Under the pieces are notes generated by a model, which was given only the letters and a program-made list of their open reading frames with translations, did not search any database and had not been told where the DNA came from. Below are positions 15,106 through 22,270 of a stretch of 43,607 nt of DNA, piece by piece; positions within the stretch are counted from its first letter, which is position 1, and each line of letters begins with the position of its first letter. The DNA lies in IMG/VR virus record IMGVR_UViG_3300034119_000305, positions 1-43,607 of that record. One strand, written 5' to 3'. This DNA comes from a virus. A program made the position numbers and the translations under genes.

Positions 15106-16029
15106 CTACGCCACGTTCTCTAACGCCGCTACGATGCAGCGTCCGATGTATTCTGCGACTTGTGGCACGACTGCGTTGCCGAGTCCTCTAATTCTGTCCA
15201 CCCGCTTGGGAACCCCATTAGCCACTCGACCCACTGAGGGTTCAGTAATCCACCACTCGCTTCTGCTAGGCTTGGGCCAGCAGACCTGCCTCGCTCCGCC
15301 TGCGTCTTTCCCTTGCCGCTCTTGTAATCCCTTGATGTGGGTGTTGGCCACATCGTTGGATTCGGGAACATTTCCTTTCCCCTTACGACCTGATCCCGCA
15401 AGTTGGCAAAATTGGTTCGCCCTTTCCTGGTTACAGTTCTTTCTTTCTCGATTGCCTTGTCTGTCTTTGGAGCCATACTGTCCATCGTCGTTGGAGTAGC
15501 CCAAAATGAAAACCCTGTCCCTGACATGCGGGGCACCAAAAGACGCAGCCGGTATGCAATGCCATTCCGCATCGTACCCGATCGAGGCCAGCGACCCGAG
15601 AACTTCATCCATCCCCCGAGTAAGCAGAGCTGCGACGTTCTCCAGAACAACGATTCTTGGTCCCATGTCGCCAACAATGCGGCAGACTTCAAAAAAGAGT
15701 CCGCTTCGCTCCCCTTGTAGTCCCGCTCCTTTTCCAGCGTAGGAAATATCTTGGCATGGGAAACCACCGGCGATGATGTCAACGTATTCGGTGTCTGGTT
15801 GTGGCCATGTTCTAACATCGTCATGTCTCCTTACTTCCGGCCAATGCTTGGCCAAAACCTTTTGCGAGTATGGTTCTATTTCTACTTGCCATTTGCATCG
15901 TAAACCCGCTCTCTCGAATCCAAGATCGATACCACCGATACCAGCGAATAGCGATCCAAACGTAAGAGGTGCGGCCACAGAACAAAGCGTTGTTCCGAAG
16001 TCCTCGACGGCGGTTTTTTGAATATTCAT
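15106..16029 (-). CDS. DNA cytosine-5 methyltransferase
   Basis: A 307-residue C5 methyltransferase with the expected motifs in order: motif I FGSLFAGIGGIDLGFE (residues 24-39), motif IV GGFPCQDIS with catalytic Cys92, motif VI ENV (130-132), motif VIII RDRV (170-173) and motif X RGLGNAVVPQVAE (about 281-293). It transfers a methyl group from SAM to carbon 5 of cytosine; the variable region between residues 180 and 260 should set the target. No restriction enzyme gene is adjacent, so protection from host restriction is likely. AAAGGA precedes ATG 16029. Most of its 3' two-thirds overlaps a second conserved frame (see 15129-15818). Confidence 0.9.
   Translation of the reverse strand: MNIQKTAVEDFGTTLCSVAAPLTFGSLFAGIGGIDLGFERAGLRCKWQVEIEPYSQKVLAKHWPEVRRHDDVRTWPQPDTEYVDIIAGGFPCQDISYAGKGAGLQGERSGLFFEVCRIVGDMGPRIVVLENVAALLTRGMDEVLGSLASIGYDAEWHCIPAASFGAPHVRDRVFILGYSNDDGQYGSKDRQGNRERKNCNQERANQFCQLAGSGRKGKGNVPESNDVANTHIKGLQERQGKDAGGARQVCWPKPSRSEWWITEPSVGRVANGVPKRVDRIRGLGNAVVPQVAEYIGRCIVAALENVA
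15129..15818 (-). CDS. overprinted protein inside the methyltransferase gene
   Basis: A 229-residue frame lies in the +1 frame of the methyltransferase gene on the same strand. It contains segments that I recognise from phage methyltransferase-associated proteins: LFWRTSQLCLLGGWMKFSG, WPRSGTMRNGIAYRL, WPTPTSRDYKSG, GPSLAEASGG and LNPQWVEWLMGFPSGWTEL. AAGGAG stands 8 bases before ATG 15818, inside the methyltransferase coding sequence, so internal initiation is plausible. Its end overlaps the DNA that encodes methyltransferase motif X. It may be a real overlapping gene whose product works with the enzyme; expression is not proved. Confidence 0.55.
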   Translation of the reverse strand: MLEHGHNQTPNTLTSSPVVSHAKIFPTLEKERDYKGSEADSFLKSAALLATWDQESLFWRTSQLCLLGGWMKFSGRWPRSGTMRNGIAYRLRLLVPRMSGTGFSFWATPTTMDSMAPKTDKAIEKERTVTRKGRTNFANLRDQVVRGKEMFPNPTMWPTPTSRDYKSGKGKTQAERGRSAGPSLAEASGGLLNPQWVEWLMGFPSGWTELEDSATQSCHKSQNTSDAAS

Positions 16030-16060
16030 AATTTCCTTTCTCGGACTCGGAAAACTTATA

Positions 16061-16108
16061 CGTTTTGCATAACCTGCGCCGCGCAGGTTAATAACTTGTT
16101 AGGTGGAC
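16061..16108. repeat. attC-like repeat, copy 3 (short)
   Basis: A 48-base copy, one base different from the matching part of copy 2. It keeps the ACCTAAC box, the inverted repeat AACCTGCGC-G-GCGCAGGTT and the GTTATGC box but lacks the outer second stem. The TAA stop of the preceding gene is the TAA of its ACCTAAC box, as in many integron cassettes. Confidence 0.6.
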
Positions 16109-16416
16109 GAAACACATCCACGCTCAAACTCTCTTGCGGCCCATGAGTGATCGCCACCGACACGCCCATGCTCCAGTTTTTTCACAAAATCCGCTCGACT
16201 CATAATCTCTGGCTGCGTTAACTCCCACGTCCACTTGTTGCCGCCCACGTCTTTTGTTTTGCGACATACCGTGACAAAATCCTTTGCTACTGCCAATACG
16301 ACCAGTACGGGGCAAAAATGATCCTCCCACCAGTAGTCGCCCTTTGTCGGATTGTTTCGTTTATGCTCGGACTCCGCTTCTCGGTATTCGCTTGCCTTAA
16401 ACAATCGCTCTGACAT
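16099..16416 (-). CDS. hypothetical cassette protein, 105 aa
   Basis: A 105-residue protein (begins MSERLFKASEY) containing WWEDHFCPVLVVLAVAKDFVTVCRKT and a Trp-rich WTWELTQPE segment. It looks soluble and mixed alpha/beta, with no familiar motif. A perfect AGGAGG lies 5 bases before ATG 16416 and is formed by the end of the upstream attC-like element; its stop is inside attC-like copy 3. Such one-gene, one-site packing is like an integron cassette. Confidence 0.6.
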   Translation of the reverse strand: MSERLFKASEYREAESEHKRNNPTKGDYWWEDHFCPVLVVLAVAKDFVTVCRKTKDVGGNKWTWELTQPEIMSRADFVKKLEHGRVGGDHSWAAREFERGCVSST

Positions 16417-16431
16417 ATCGCCTCCTAACAA

Positions 16432-16501
16432 TTGATTGGACCGAAGCCGCGTTCGACCCGTTTTCTGATGGTTAATCGACCGACGCGGCTCGGTCAATCA
16501 A
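16432..16501. repeat. attC-like imperfect palindrome, copy 4
   Basis: The arm at 16432-16452 (21 bases) pairs with 16483-16501 (19 bases) over 19 base pairs, leaving two single extra bases on one arm and a 30-base loop. The flanks carry CCTAAC next to the longer arm and GTT-CAT-type sequence on the other side. Two extrahelical bases on one arm of a hairpin that is flanked by TAAC/GTTA boxes is the known architecture of integron attC sites. Its sequence differs from copies 1-3. Confidence 0.55.
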
Positions 16502-16506
16502 AGCGT

Positions 16507-17196
16507 TCATGCTAACGTCTCATCATTTTGAACATCCCACGCTTCACTAAAGTCTCGGTCCTTGAACATCTCAGCGAGTCCGCTAATCTGAGCCAAACGA
16601 AGAACTTCATCGGCGTCCATACCTAGCTCTTTTCCGATCTTTTCATCAGACCAATTGCGTCGTTTTAGCTCTACAACGATCTCAGACATTGAATCGACCT
16701 TGTGTGCACCTCTAGCCCTGTTGTGTCTAATAGTTGCCGCCATTCGATCAGGCTTGTCTACTCGATCGCTTTTTATTCTGACTACCGGGAGGTAGCCTTG
16801 CACTCGATCCCGTACTAACTTGCTTTCTTTTCCAACTCGATTGCGATGGAACCCATCTACAACCTCGCTGCCAGAGCCAGTTGGCATCGTAACGATTGGT
16901 TGCGTGTAACCGTCTTGAAGTATGCTTAGTTCGAGCAACTTCATTTCTGTTGGTGCGACACTGTTTGGGTTGTAGTCGTTCGCGAAAACCGTAGTGTTCT
17001 TAACCCACAAAACACAATCAACAGGTTCACCAGAAAACGGGCTGACTTCATGCAACGCCGCCCTGATGATGTTCAGTGCAGAAACTCTATCGACTAACTG
17101 CATACAGGAAAGCTTTGCCACTAATGGAGCGATATCCGATTCTATTTTCTTCTCGAACTCATCGCCACCACCTTCGAATAGGTTAAGTTGATTCAT
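16507..17196 (-). CDS. ParB-like protein (IbrB-like)
   Basis: A 229-residue ParB/sulfiredoxin-fold protein. The core has LLELSILQDGYTQPIVTMP and VVDGFHRNRV, followed by a region with ATIRHNRARGAHKV and a helix-turn-helix-like helix RRNWSDEKIGKELGMDADEVLRL. This protein type is found beside IbrA-type PAPS-reductase-like enzymes, where it is called IbrB; the same order and a 14-base overlap are present here. Start at ATG 17196 is chosen for AGAGGA 6 bases upstream. It may bind nucleotide or DNA and act with its partner. Confidence 0.75.
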   Translation of the reverse strand: MNQLNLFEGGGDEFEKKIESDIAPLVAKLSCMQLVDRVSALNIIRAALHEVSPFSGEPVDCVLWVKNTTVFANDYNPNSVAPTEMKLLELSILQDGYTQPIVTMPTGSGSEVVDGFHRNRVGKESKLVRDRVQGYLPVVRIKSDRVDKPDRMAATIRHNRARGAHKVDSMSEIVVELKRRNWSDEKIGKELGMDADEVLRLAQISGLAEMFKDRDFSEAWDVQNDETLA

Positions 17197-18415
17197 TACC
17201 ATCCTCTTTGAATAGATTCCACTCAGCTCGTTTCTTACGCATGAGCTGTAGATATTTGTCGTATGCGTTGCTTTTGGTTGGGCTGAAACCTAGCGTCTTC
17301 AACCAGTAGTCATTCCTTAGCAGCGCTTTCGCAATGCGACGCCACGAGGGAACTAGATCTCTAGCCTCCAGGTCTTTATCCGCCGCGTCTGGTATCCCAT
17401 CTGGGTAGCCACGTTCCTTGTACCAAAAAATGTATTTGGCTAGCTTGTTCTTGTAGTGTTCTGCAGTCTTTGGCGGTATTGAACCGAGCAGGAATCGGCA
17501 AAACGATTCCCAGTTGTGACCGCTAGGAAGAGACACACTCCTGTTCCCAAGTATGTTTCCCGAATCCTCTCCATACATCCTGCCTGTGTTCGCTCCAGCG
17601 ACTCGGCAGGACATCTTCGCCCATAACTTTGGCTCGATGATTTGGTACATCCAAAGCCCTTTGCGTTGCGTGTCTCCGAAAGGTTCATCGATTCGCATTT
17701 GGTGCAAAGTCATCCCGGCTTTATGCATCAAGTCATATAGTTTGTTGTAGGACTTTCCGTACTTGCCGAGATACGTCCAATCGTCCTCAACAGTCCAATC
17801 GTAAATCGGATAAACGTTCCAGCATTCATCAACAACGTTAGTCGTGTACTGCCTGCCTTCTAAACCAATCTTGTCAGTCCTTGCTAGACTTCTAAATCTG
17901 TTTAGACTTTCCGCAGTTCTTATGCCTACAAAGCACGCGCAATCCTTTCCTGGCGAGTACCACTTAGCGAACAGTGGAGTAAATTCCTCAAACATCATCC
18001 CTTCCCAATAGAAAGGGAAAAACGAATTGTCTTTGATCGACATCGGGTGCTTGTCTCTAACCCAAATATCTTTCTTCGATTCATCCCACGCTGTCCATTC
18101 TGGCTCGTGCATAGAACATCCGTTCCATGTCTTCACAGGCAATGCCACCCAATACGGTTCGATGTTGTCTTTATACTCTTCGTACATTGCCGCAACGTGA
18201 TCTACAGTTAGGGAGAACTGGCACTCCCAATCAATAAACAAGCAACCTATTTTCCGACCACGCAACTTAGCTTCATCCATAACCAAGTGCATCATCACGG
18301 TAGAGTCTTTACCACCGGAAAACGAAATGTAAATCCGTTCGAACCTATCAAACGTCCATGCAATTCTCTCCTTTGCAGCATCAAGAACAGACTTACCCAA
18401 AAACCTTTTATGCAT
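17183..18415 (-). CDS. PAPS reductase-like protein (IbrA-like)
   Basis: A 410-residue PP-loop ATPase of the PAPS reductase/IbrA type. The nucleotide loop is SGGKDS at residues 33-38, followed by an FIDWECQF segment, GIRTAESLNR and, in the C-terminal half, a helical DUF3440-like region. Cysteines occur in CACFVGIR and elsewhere. PP-loop enzymes of this class include PAPS reductases and the DNA sulfur-modification protein DndC. Known IbrA proteins are coded on prophages with IbrB and affect expression of surface genes, but the reaction is unknown. ATG 18415 overlaps the preceding stop; TTG 18418 is the longer option. Confidence 0.8.
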   Translation of the reverse strand: MHKRFLGKSVLDAAKERIAWTFDRFERIYISFSGGKDSTVMMHLVMDEAKLRGRKIGCLFIDWECQFSLTVDHVAAMYEEYKDNIEPYWVALPVKTWNGCSMHEPEWTAWDESKKDIWVRDKHPMSIKDNSFFPFYWEGMMFEEFTPLFAKWYSPGKDCACFVGIRTAESLNRFRSLARTDKIGLEGRQYTTNVVDECWNVYPIYDWTVEDDWTYLGKYGKSYNKLYDLMHKAGMTLHQMRIDEPFGDTQRKGLWMYQIIEPKLWAKMSCRVAGANTGRMYGEDSGNILGNRSVSLPSGHNWESFCRFLLGSIPPKTAEHYKNKLAKYIFWYKERGYPDGIPDAADKDLEARDLVPSWRRIAKALLRNDYWLKTLGFSPTKSNAYDKYLQLMRKKRAEWNLFKEDGNEST

Positions 18416-18803
18416 CAAGCATCTCCCATTCTGTAATCACTGCGTCAGCAATATCATTTGCTAATTCTCTTTGACTTTCGGACAACTGCCACCAGGCTAA
18501 CCTAACGGCATCTTCTCTTGCTCCTGTAGCGACACAACAGCACGCACGACCCATCCAAGGCCTACGGTTTTTCGTGTTGTCTCGTAGGTTTTCTGCCGCC
18601 GCTATAGGCCAATCTTCAACGCATTTACGCATGGAGTCCAGGCACTTGTCGGGACAAGATAAGATTCCAACAGCCAAAGCTACCATTTGTGACAAAGATT
18701 CCTTTGGTGTCGGTTTATACATGCCAGCTAAAAAATCTTCCCATAACCAATACGGATAAAACTCTTGCCTCTTATCCTCCCAGAGTAGTTGCTGTTTTAG
18801 CAT
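18408..18803 (-). CDS. hypothetical protein next to IbrA-like gene, 131 aa
   Basis: A 131-residue protein rich in Trp and Cys (FYPYWLWEDFLAGMY near the start, RPWMGRACCCVATGAREDAVR in the second half, ITEWEMLDA at the end). It overlaps both neighbours (TAATG at its start, 8 bases at its end), which suggests joint translation with the IbrA-like gene. No family was recognised. A partner or substrate-binding subunit is possible. Confidence 0.55.
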   Translation of the reverse strand: MLKQQLLWEDKRQEFYPYWLWEDFLAGMYKPTPKESLSQMVALAVGILSCPDKCLDSMRKCVEDWPIAAAENLRDNTKNRRPWMGRACCCVATGAREDAVRLAWWQLSESQRELANDIADAVITEWEMLDA

Positions 18804-19468
18804 TACGCATCCTGTGGACTAGAGGCACGCGAATCACCAAGCGAGGGATTCTTTCTAAACGTTGCGACCTTCGGAGCGTCTTCAATGTCCGCCGACTCCT
18901 CGACCGTATGCAATCCCATCGCAAGCTCTGGAGCGTAAGCCCGAACAAACCAAGCAGCAGATCGATACATTAACATCTGTTGAGGCATCGTCTTCCATTT
19001 GCTGCCAGACTTGTCTACCCAACCCTCTTTCTTCGCCAGCTCCATCGTCACCACAGCACCTTGCAGCACTTCACCCGATGACAACTCGACCGCCGAAGCG
19101 TAGCAACCCCAATCGTCCTTGCCTTGCGTACCGACCCACTGGTAGCGAATCGAACTAAACCGACCGCAACTATTGAACGTAGCGATTAAAAACTGACTCG
19201 ACCAAGACGGGTTGCCATGAACCACGTAAAGGTTCTGCATCACCATTAGCGGATCTGCCCCGATCCTGTTTGCCATGTTCAAAGCTACAATACAGTTGGG
19301 AATGTTGCCCTGGTACTGCTTCGGAACAAGCGTTGACATCGACAACGCCTTGGCCACTCGCTGCATCATTTGAAACCCTTGCGAGGTTCCGAAACCAATA
19401 ATACCATCCGGTACTTCGACTTCAGTTGATACCGCTTGTTCCATCTTTTGTTCTGTTATTGCGTTCAT
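18803..19468 (-). CDS. recT: RecT-family single-strand annealing protein
   Basis: A 221-residue protein with the phage RecT-like pattern IIGFGTSQGFQMMQRVAKALSMS, VPKQYQGNIPNCIVALNMANRIG, PLMVMQNLYVVHGNPSWSSQFL and the C-terminal MPQQMLMYRSAAWFVRAYAPEL. RecT proteins anneal complementary single strands for recombination and concatemer repair. The gene follows a RecE-like nuclease with a 4-base overlap, the classical partner order. Confidence 0.75.
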   Translation of the reverse strand: MNAITEQKMEQAVSTEVEVPDGIIGFGTSQGFQMMQRVAKALSMSTLVPKQYQGNIPNCIVALNMANRIGADPLMVMQNLYVVHGNPSWSSQFLIATFNSCGRFSSIRYQWVGTQGKDDWGCYASAVELSSGEVLQGAVVTMELAKKEGWVDKSGSKWKTMPQQMLMYRSAAWFVRAYAPELAMGLHTVEESADIEDAPKVATFRKNPSLGDSRASSPQDA

Positions 19469-20286
19469 GCCGCCACCTCATCCACTTCGTACATTCCCGA
19501 TTTATAAAACTTTGGCAAGCTGACCGGAACAATACCAGTCGACCATACTTGCTCCCAGTTGTTCGATATCTTTCGCTTCCTGTGCTCGTCCAGTAACGAC
19601 AAGATTTCGAAATAGCCTTTACATAGATCATCCTGACCGAGTTCGTAAACTCCGCACTCCCACGGTTCTGTTTTCTGAATCGCAATGAACAAAAAACGAA
19701 ACGCCGATCCAAATTCTTGCTGACAAGCTTCAATGTAAAACGCCGCTTGCCTGTGGTATCCGTAGTCAGCAATCGACCTAGCGAACGCACCTGGCGAAGC
19801 ATCCTGCGTTGTCTTTATATCCCAAATAACTCGTTGTTCAGGACACACCATGTCGAGCTTTGACCGACACGCGTATCCGTTGATGTAGAAGTCGATACGC
19901 TTCTCAATGAGTTGCGGAGTTTTAGTGAATGGCTCGAACTCTGGATGAATACGAACGTAACCCGCAGCAGTAGCGGCCTGTTGAAATATCTCTTCAGATA
20001 CCGATTCCTTACCGATACTTGTGTCCATCAGTTGAGAAAACTTCTTCTTATTCTCCTTAAATCGCATGTCCATCTTCGGAACTACAACATAGCGATCAAA
20101 CACTTTCTCCGGTTCCAGCACCATGCAATGGAGCAGCGAACCAAACTTCATCGCTTGTGTTGCCTCGGCATACTGACCTAGTTCGTAGCGGTTGTAAAAC
20201 AGCCTTGGCGATTGCTTCAGCAATGACAGCATCGAGTTTGAAACACGCGAAACATCAGAGTGATAAGCGTCGTTTTCGTTACTCAT
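19465..20286 (-). CDS. RecE-like PD-(D/E)XK exonuclease
   Basis: A 273-residue nuclease that resembles the C-terminal domain of RecE (DUF3799 type). Visible features are FGSLLHCMVLEP (His53), Asp145 in RSKLDMV, Asp156 and Lys158 in IWDIKTT, and YGYHRQAAFYIEA. These form the metal-binding core of the PD-(D/E)XK fold. It would digest one strand of DNA ends and deliver the other to the RecT-like protein. ATGA coupling connects it to the upstream 60-residue gene. Confidence 0.8.
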   Translation of the reverse strand: MSNENDAYHSDVSRVSNSMLSLLKQSPRLFYNRYELGQYAEATQAMKFGSLLHCMVLEPEKVFDRYVVVPKMDMRFKENKKKFSQLMDTSIGKESVSEEIFQQAATAAGYVRIHPEFEPFTKTPQLIEKRIDFYINGYACRSKLDMVCPEQRVIWDIKTTQDASPGAFARSIADYGYHRQAAFYIEACQQEFGSAFRFLFIAIQKTEPWECGVYELGQDDLCKGYFEILSLLDEHRKRKISNNWEQVWSTGIVPVSLPKFYKSGMYEVDEVAA

Positions 20287-20465
20287 GCATCACCTTTCTT
20301 GATTTCTTCCAAAACAATATTTCTTGCATCCAATAAACCCATGACTCTTGCCATGTAATGCGCAGACCATTGGTGGTCCCTCTCCTTACTGCACTTTCTA
20401 GACTGTCGGTCTAGAAATCGCATTTTTTTCTCGATCGCTTCGACGATCTGTTTCAACTGACTCAT
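20283..20465 (-). CDS. small helical protein, 60 aa
   Basis: A 60-residue, highly charged helical protein (begins MSQLKQIVEAIEKK; ends VLEEIKKGDA). It has ATGA overlaps on both sides, so it is translated with the recombination genes. No motif is visible. It could be a small accessory subunit for the nuclease or the annealing protein. Confidence 0.5.
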   Translation of the reverse strand: MSQLKQIVEAIEKKMRFLDRQSRKCSKERDHQWSAHYMARVMGLLDARNIVLEEIKKGDA

Positions 20466-20695
20466 ACGTCACCCTTTCGTGGATTAAAAATTTCAGCGTG
20501 AATCGACGTTTGAACTTCAAACGTATCGATTGTTTCTGGTTCGGATTCGCAACGTACTTCAACAACCCATTTTGCTGGGCATAAGCTATTGCGTTGCGAT
20601 GTCAAAATAGCGTGCGTTTTAATTGCTTCAAAAAAAGTAACGTTGCCGTAGTCCGTCCATTGTTCTGAACCTTCTAGTCTTGCTTGTCTGTTCAT
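20462..20695 (-). CDS. hypothetical protein, 77 aa
   Basis: A 77-residue mixed alpha/beta protein (begins MNRQARLEG) with a central beta-hairpin-like AKWVVEVRCESEPETIDTF. Its start and stop overlap both neighbours (ATGA). No family recognised. Its place in the early operon suggests DNA metabolism or host take-over. Confidence 0.5.
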   Translation of the reverse strand: MNRQARLEGSEQWTDYGNVTFFEAIKTHAILTSQRNSLCPAKWVVEVRCESEPETIDTFEVQTSIHAEIFNPRKGDV

Positions 20696-21054
20696 TGATC
20701 CTTGCTCCTGATAATGTCTGGATGATCGAATTCCAACGGTTTAGTAATCGGTGGCCGTCCTTTCTTGACTACCTCGTAAGTTTCTGGCAGTTGCCTGCCT
20801 TCTTTCTTAATCTTTGCTCTAAGCTTGCAGGCTGCACAAACGTCGAGATGCTTCAAGTGGTAATACTTGTAATCGCAAACGCTGCACTTACCTTTCGGCT
20901 GTGTCGAACCGCGCTTACCACCAGTCGACAGAATCGAACGCTGAATTGTGTTGCGATCGAAACCGCGTGCTAGCAGTTCTTCGTCGGATAAGCCTGCCGC
21001 TTTCAGTAATCTGCATTCGCGCTGCAAAGAGTATTTGTCTGCTTTCTTACTCAT
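20692..21054 (-). CDS. zinc-finger protein, 120 aa
   Basis: A 120-residue basic protein. Residues 1-45 look like a helix-turn-helix (LLKAAGLSDEELLARGFDRNTIQRSI), followed by a zinc ribbon CSVCDYKYYHLKHLDVCAACKLRAK. The combination suggests a DNA-binding protein such as a regulator or recombination mediator. ATG 21054 is chosen because it overlaps the upstream TGA (ATGA); a GTG at 21063 is the longer alternative. Confidence 0.55.
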   Translation of the reverse strand: MSKKADKYSLQRECRLLKAAGLSDEELLARGFDRNTIQRSILSTGGKRGSTQPKGKCSVCDYKYYHLKHLDVCAACKLRAKIKKEGRQLPETYEVVKKGRPPITKPLEFDHPDIIRSKDQ

Positions 21055-21350
21055 GCCCTGCACTCCTCTCCCTTCAGTCTCTCGATCCCCTCCAGGTACT
21101 CATACTTGCGAATCGGCTTGACTTCCCACACCGCTGGTTGATGCCGAAACTTTTCCGACAGATCAGCCTTCAATTGTGCCAACGTCAACGCTTCATTGCC
21201 GACGATCTCCACCACCGCATAATGCGTTCGCGAATCGCTGAACCTGCCATCCGTAAAAGCATCGCTGTTCGGGTCAGCGTAAAACAAATAGTTGGCTGGC
21301 GAAGTCTGAAAAAACCAAGTGATCTTTACTTGAACGTACAAGTTAGCCAT
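21051..21350 (-). CDS. hypothetical protein, 99 aa
   Basis: A 99-residue protein (begins MANLYVQVK) with an N-terminal strand region containing TSPANYLFYADPNSDAF and a charged helical C-terminus ending GEECRA. It overlaps the acetyltransferase gene by 8 bases and the zinc-finger gene by ATGA. No family recognised. Confidence 0.5.
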   Translation of the reverse strand: MANLYVQVKITWFFQTSPANYLFYADPNSDAFTDGRFSDSRTHYAVVEIVGNEALTLAQLKADLSEKFRHQPAVWEVKPIRKYEYLEGIERLKGEECRA

Positions 21351-21825
21351 TTAGAAACTCTCCTGTACTGAACTGCATTCGATACGCAACGGACTCTTCT
21401 TCGACTGCATACCAACCGTGAAGAATCGACGTACACTTAAAACCAGCTTGGCGAAAAAATAGCTGTCCATCTAAGTTCCTTTCTCGCAGCTCCAGCGATA
21501 TCTTGTTCCGTCGTTCGTAAGCTAGTTTCGACTTCAACTTTTCGATCATCGCAGAACCAACGCCAAGCCGTTGCGACCTAGCACGGACTGCAAAGTTAAG
21601 CAACTCGATGCGTGTCTTGTGTAGTTCGTAGACCATATAGCCTACGACTTCGTCGTTGCGTTCTGCTACCATGCCGATGCAGTTTCGTTGACGCAGTGCG
21701 ATCAAGAACTCTTGTTGACTCCACGGGTAGTCGTATACGTCTTTCTCGATTGCGACGACTGAATCTAAGTCGCTTCGCACCATCCATCGGATGTAAGTCT
21801 GAGTCATTGAGATAATGTCGATCAC
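21343..21825 (-). CDS. GNAT-family N-acetyltransferase (RimI-like)
   Basis: A 160-residue GNAT protein with the acetyl-CoA loop RSQRLGVGSAM at residues 83-93 and the fold pattern VVGYMVYELHKTRIELLNFAV before it. It ends with RQAGFKCTSILHGWY, as in RimI-type enzymes. It is expected to transfer acetyl groups to a protein terminus or side chain; the target is unknown. GTG 21825 is chosen over ATG 21807 because AAGGAAG stands 7 bases before it. A phage acetyltransferase could modify host ribosomal, transcription or immunity proteins. Confidence 0.8.
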   Translation of the reverse strand: MIDIISMTQTYIRWMVRSDLDSVVAIEKDVYDYPWSQQEFLIALRQRNCIGMVAERNDEVVGYMVYELHKTRIELLNFAVRARSQRLGVGSAMIEKLKSKLAYERRNKISLELRERNLDGQLFFRQAGFKCTSILHGWYAVEEESVAYRMQFSTGEFLNG

Positions 21826-21829
21826 GGTA

Positions 21830-21997
21830 TCACTTCCTTCGACGACGCTCGCTCGTTGGATTGCTTGTGAATCCAGGTTCCAAAACTTTCCTGTAGTCCG
21901 CCGAGTAAAGCACTTTGTTAAGCAATACGGCCAACTGACCTGGGACCGTCTTTGCGGCTTTCTTGACGGTTTCGGGACCGACTGGGAATTTGCTCAT
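21830..21997 (-). CDS. small basic protein, 55 aa
   Basis: A 55-residue frame (begins MSKFPVGPETVKK, ends TSERRRRK) fills the space between the csrA and acetyltransferase genes. Its ATG overlaps the csrA stop (ATGA) and its stop lies just before the acetyltransferase start. The product is basic with an Arg-rich end. Its precise fit between neighbours supports a real gene. Confidence 0.55.
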   Translation of the reverse strand: MSKFPVGPETVKKAAKTVPGQLAVLLNKVLYSADYRKVLEPGFTSNPTSERRRRK

Positions 21998-22176
21998 GCT
22001 GCTTCCTTTCTCTTAACTAACTCCCCCCGCATGATCTTCAGATCCTTAGCCGCAGAAACTGCGATAGTCACGCGATTGCCAGAGATACGCTTTACCGTCA
22101 AGACAATCTCACCATCGGCAATAACAATCTGCTGATTGACTTGCCGTGTCAAAATCAAATTCCCATTCTTGTCCAT
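21994..22176 (-). CDS. csrA: CsrA-family RNA-binding regulator
   Basis: A 60-residue CsrA homologue. The usual N-terminus appears as LILTRQVNQQIVIADGEI, preceded by five extra residues, and the RNA-binding C-terminal edge as IMRGELVKR with the conserved Arg. CsrA dimers bind GGA-containing hairpins in mRNA leaders and change translation or stability. AAGGAG 7 bases before the ATG is itself a possible CsrA target, so autoregulation is plausible. A phage copy could redirect host carbon metabolism and motility or tune phage mRNAs. Confidence 0.85.
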   Translation of the reverse strand: MDKNGNLILTRQVNQQIVIADGEIVLTVKRISGNRVTIAVSAAKDLKIMRGELVKRKEAA

Positions 22177-22177
22177 G

Positions 22178-22255
22178 CTTTACTCCTTGCAGTTAGAATC
22201 CGTTACACTTAAATTTGCTTTACTTACGCACTGCGCGAGTAAAGTCTTCTTTACT
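22178..22255. promoter_or_regulatory. repeated CTTTACT motifs upstream of csrA
   Basis: The heptamer CTTTACT (AGTAAAG on the coding strand) occurs at 22178-22184, 22218-22224 and in a perfect palindrome 22238-22255 (AGTAAAG-tctt-CTTTACT). Four half-sites within 78 bases directly before csrA suggest an operator for a dimeric regulator. No strong promoter is seen next to them. Confidence 0.4.
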
Positions 22256-22270
22256 AATAACCTTGCCAAT

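Noticed and set aside
16419-16507. Simple terminator between the IbrB-like and next gene
   Set aside because: The palindrome has a 30-base loop, two bulges and no T-tract; the attC-like reading explains it better.
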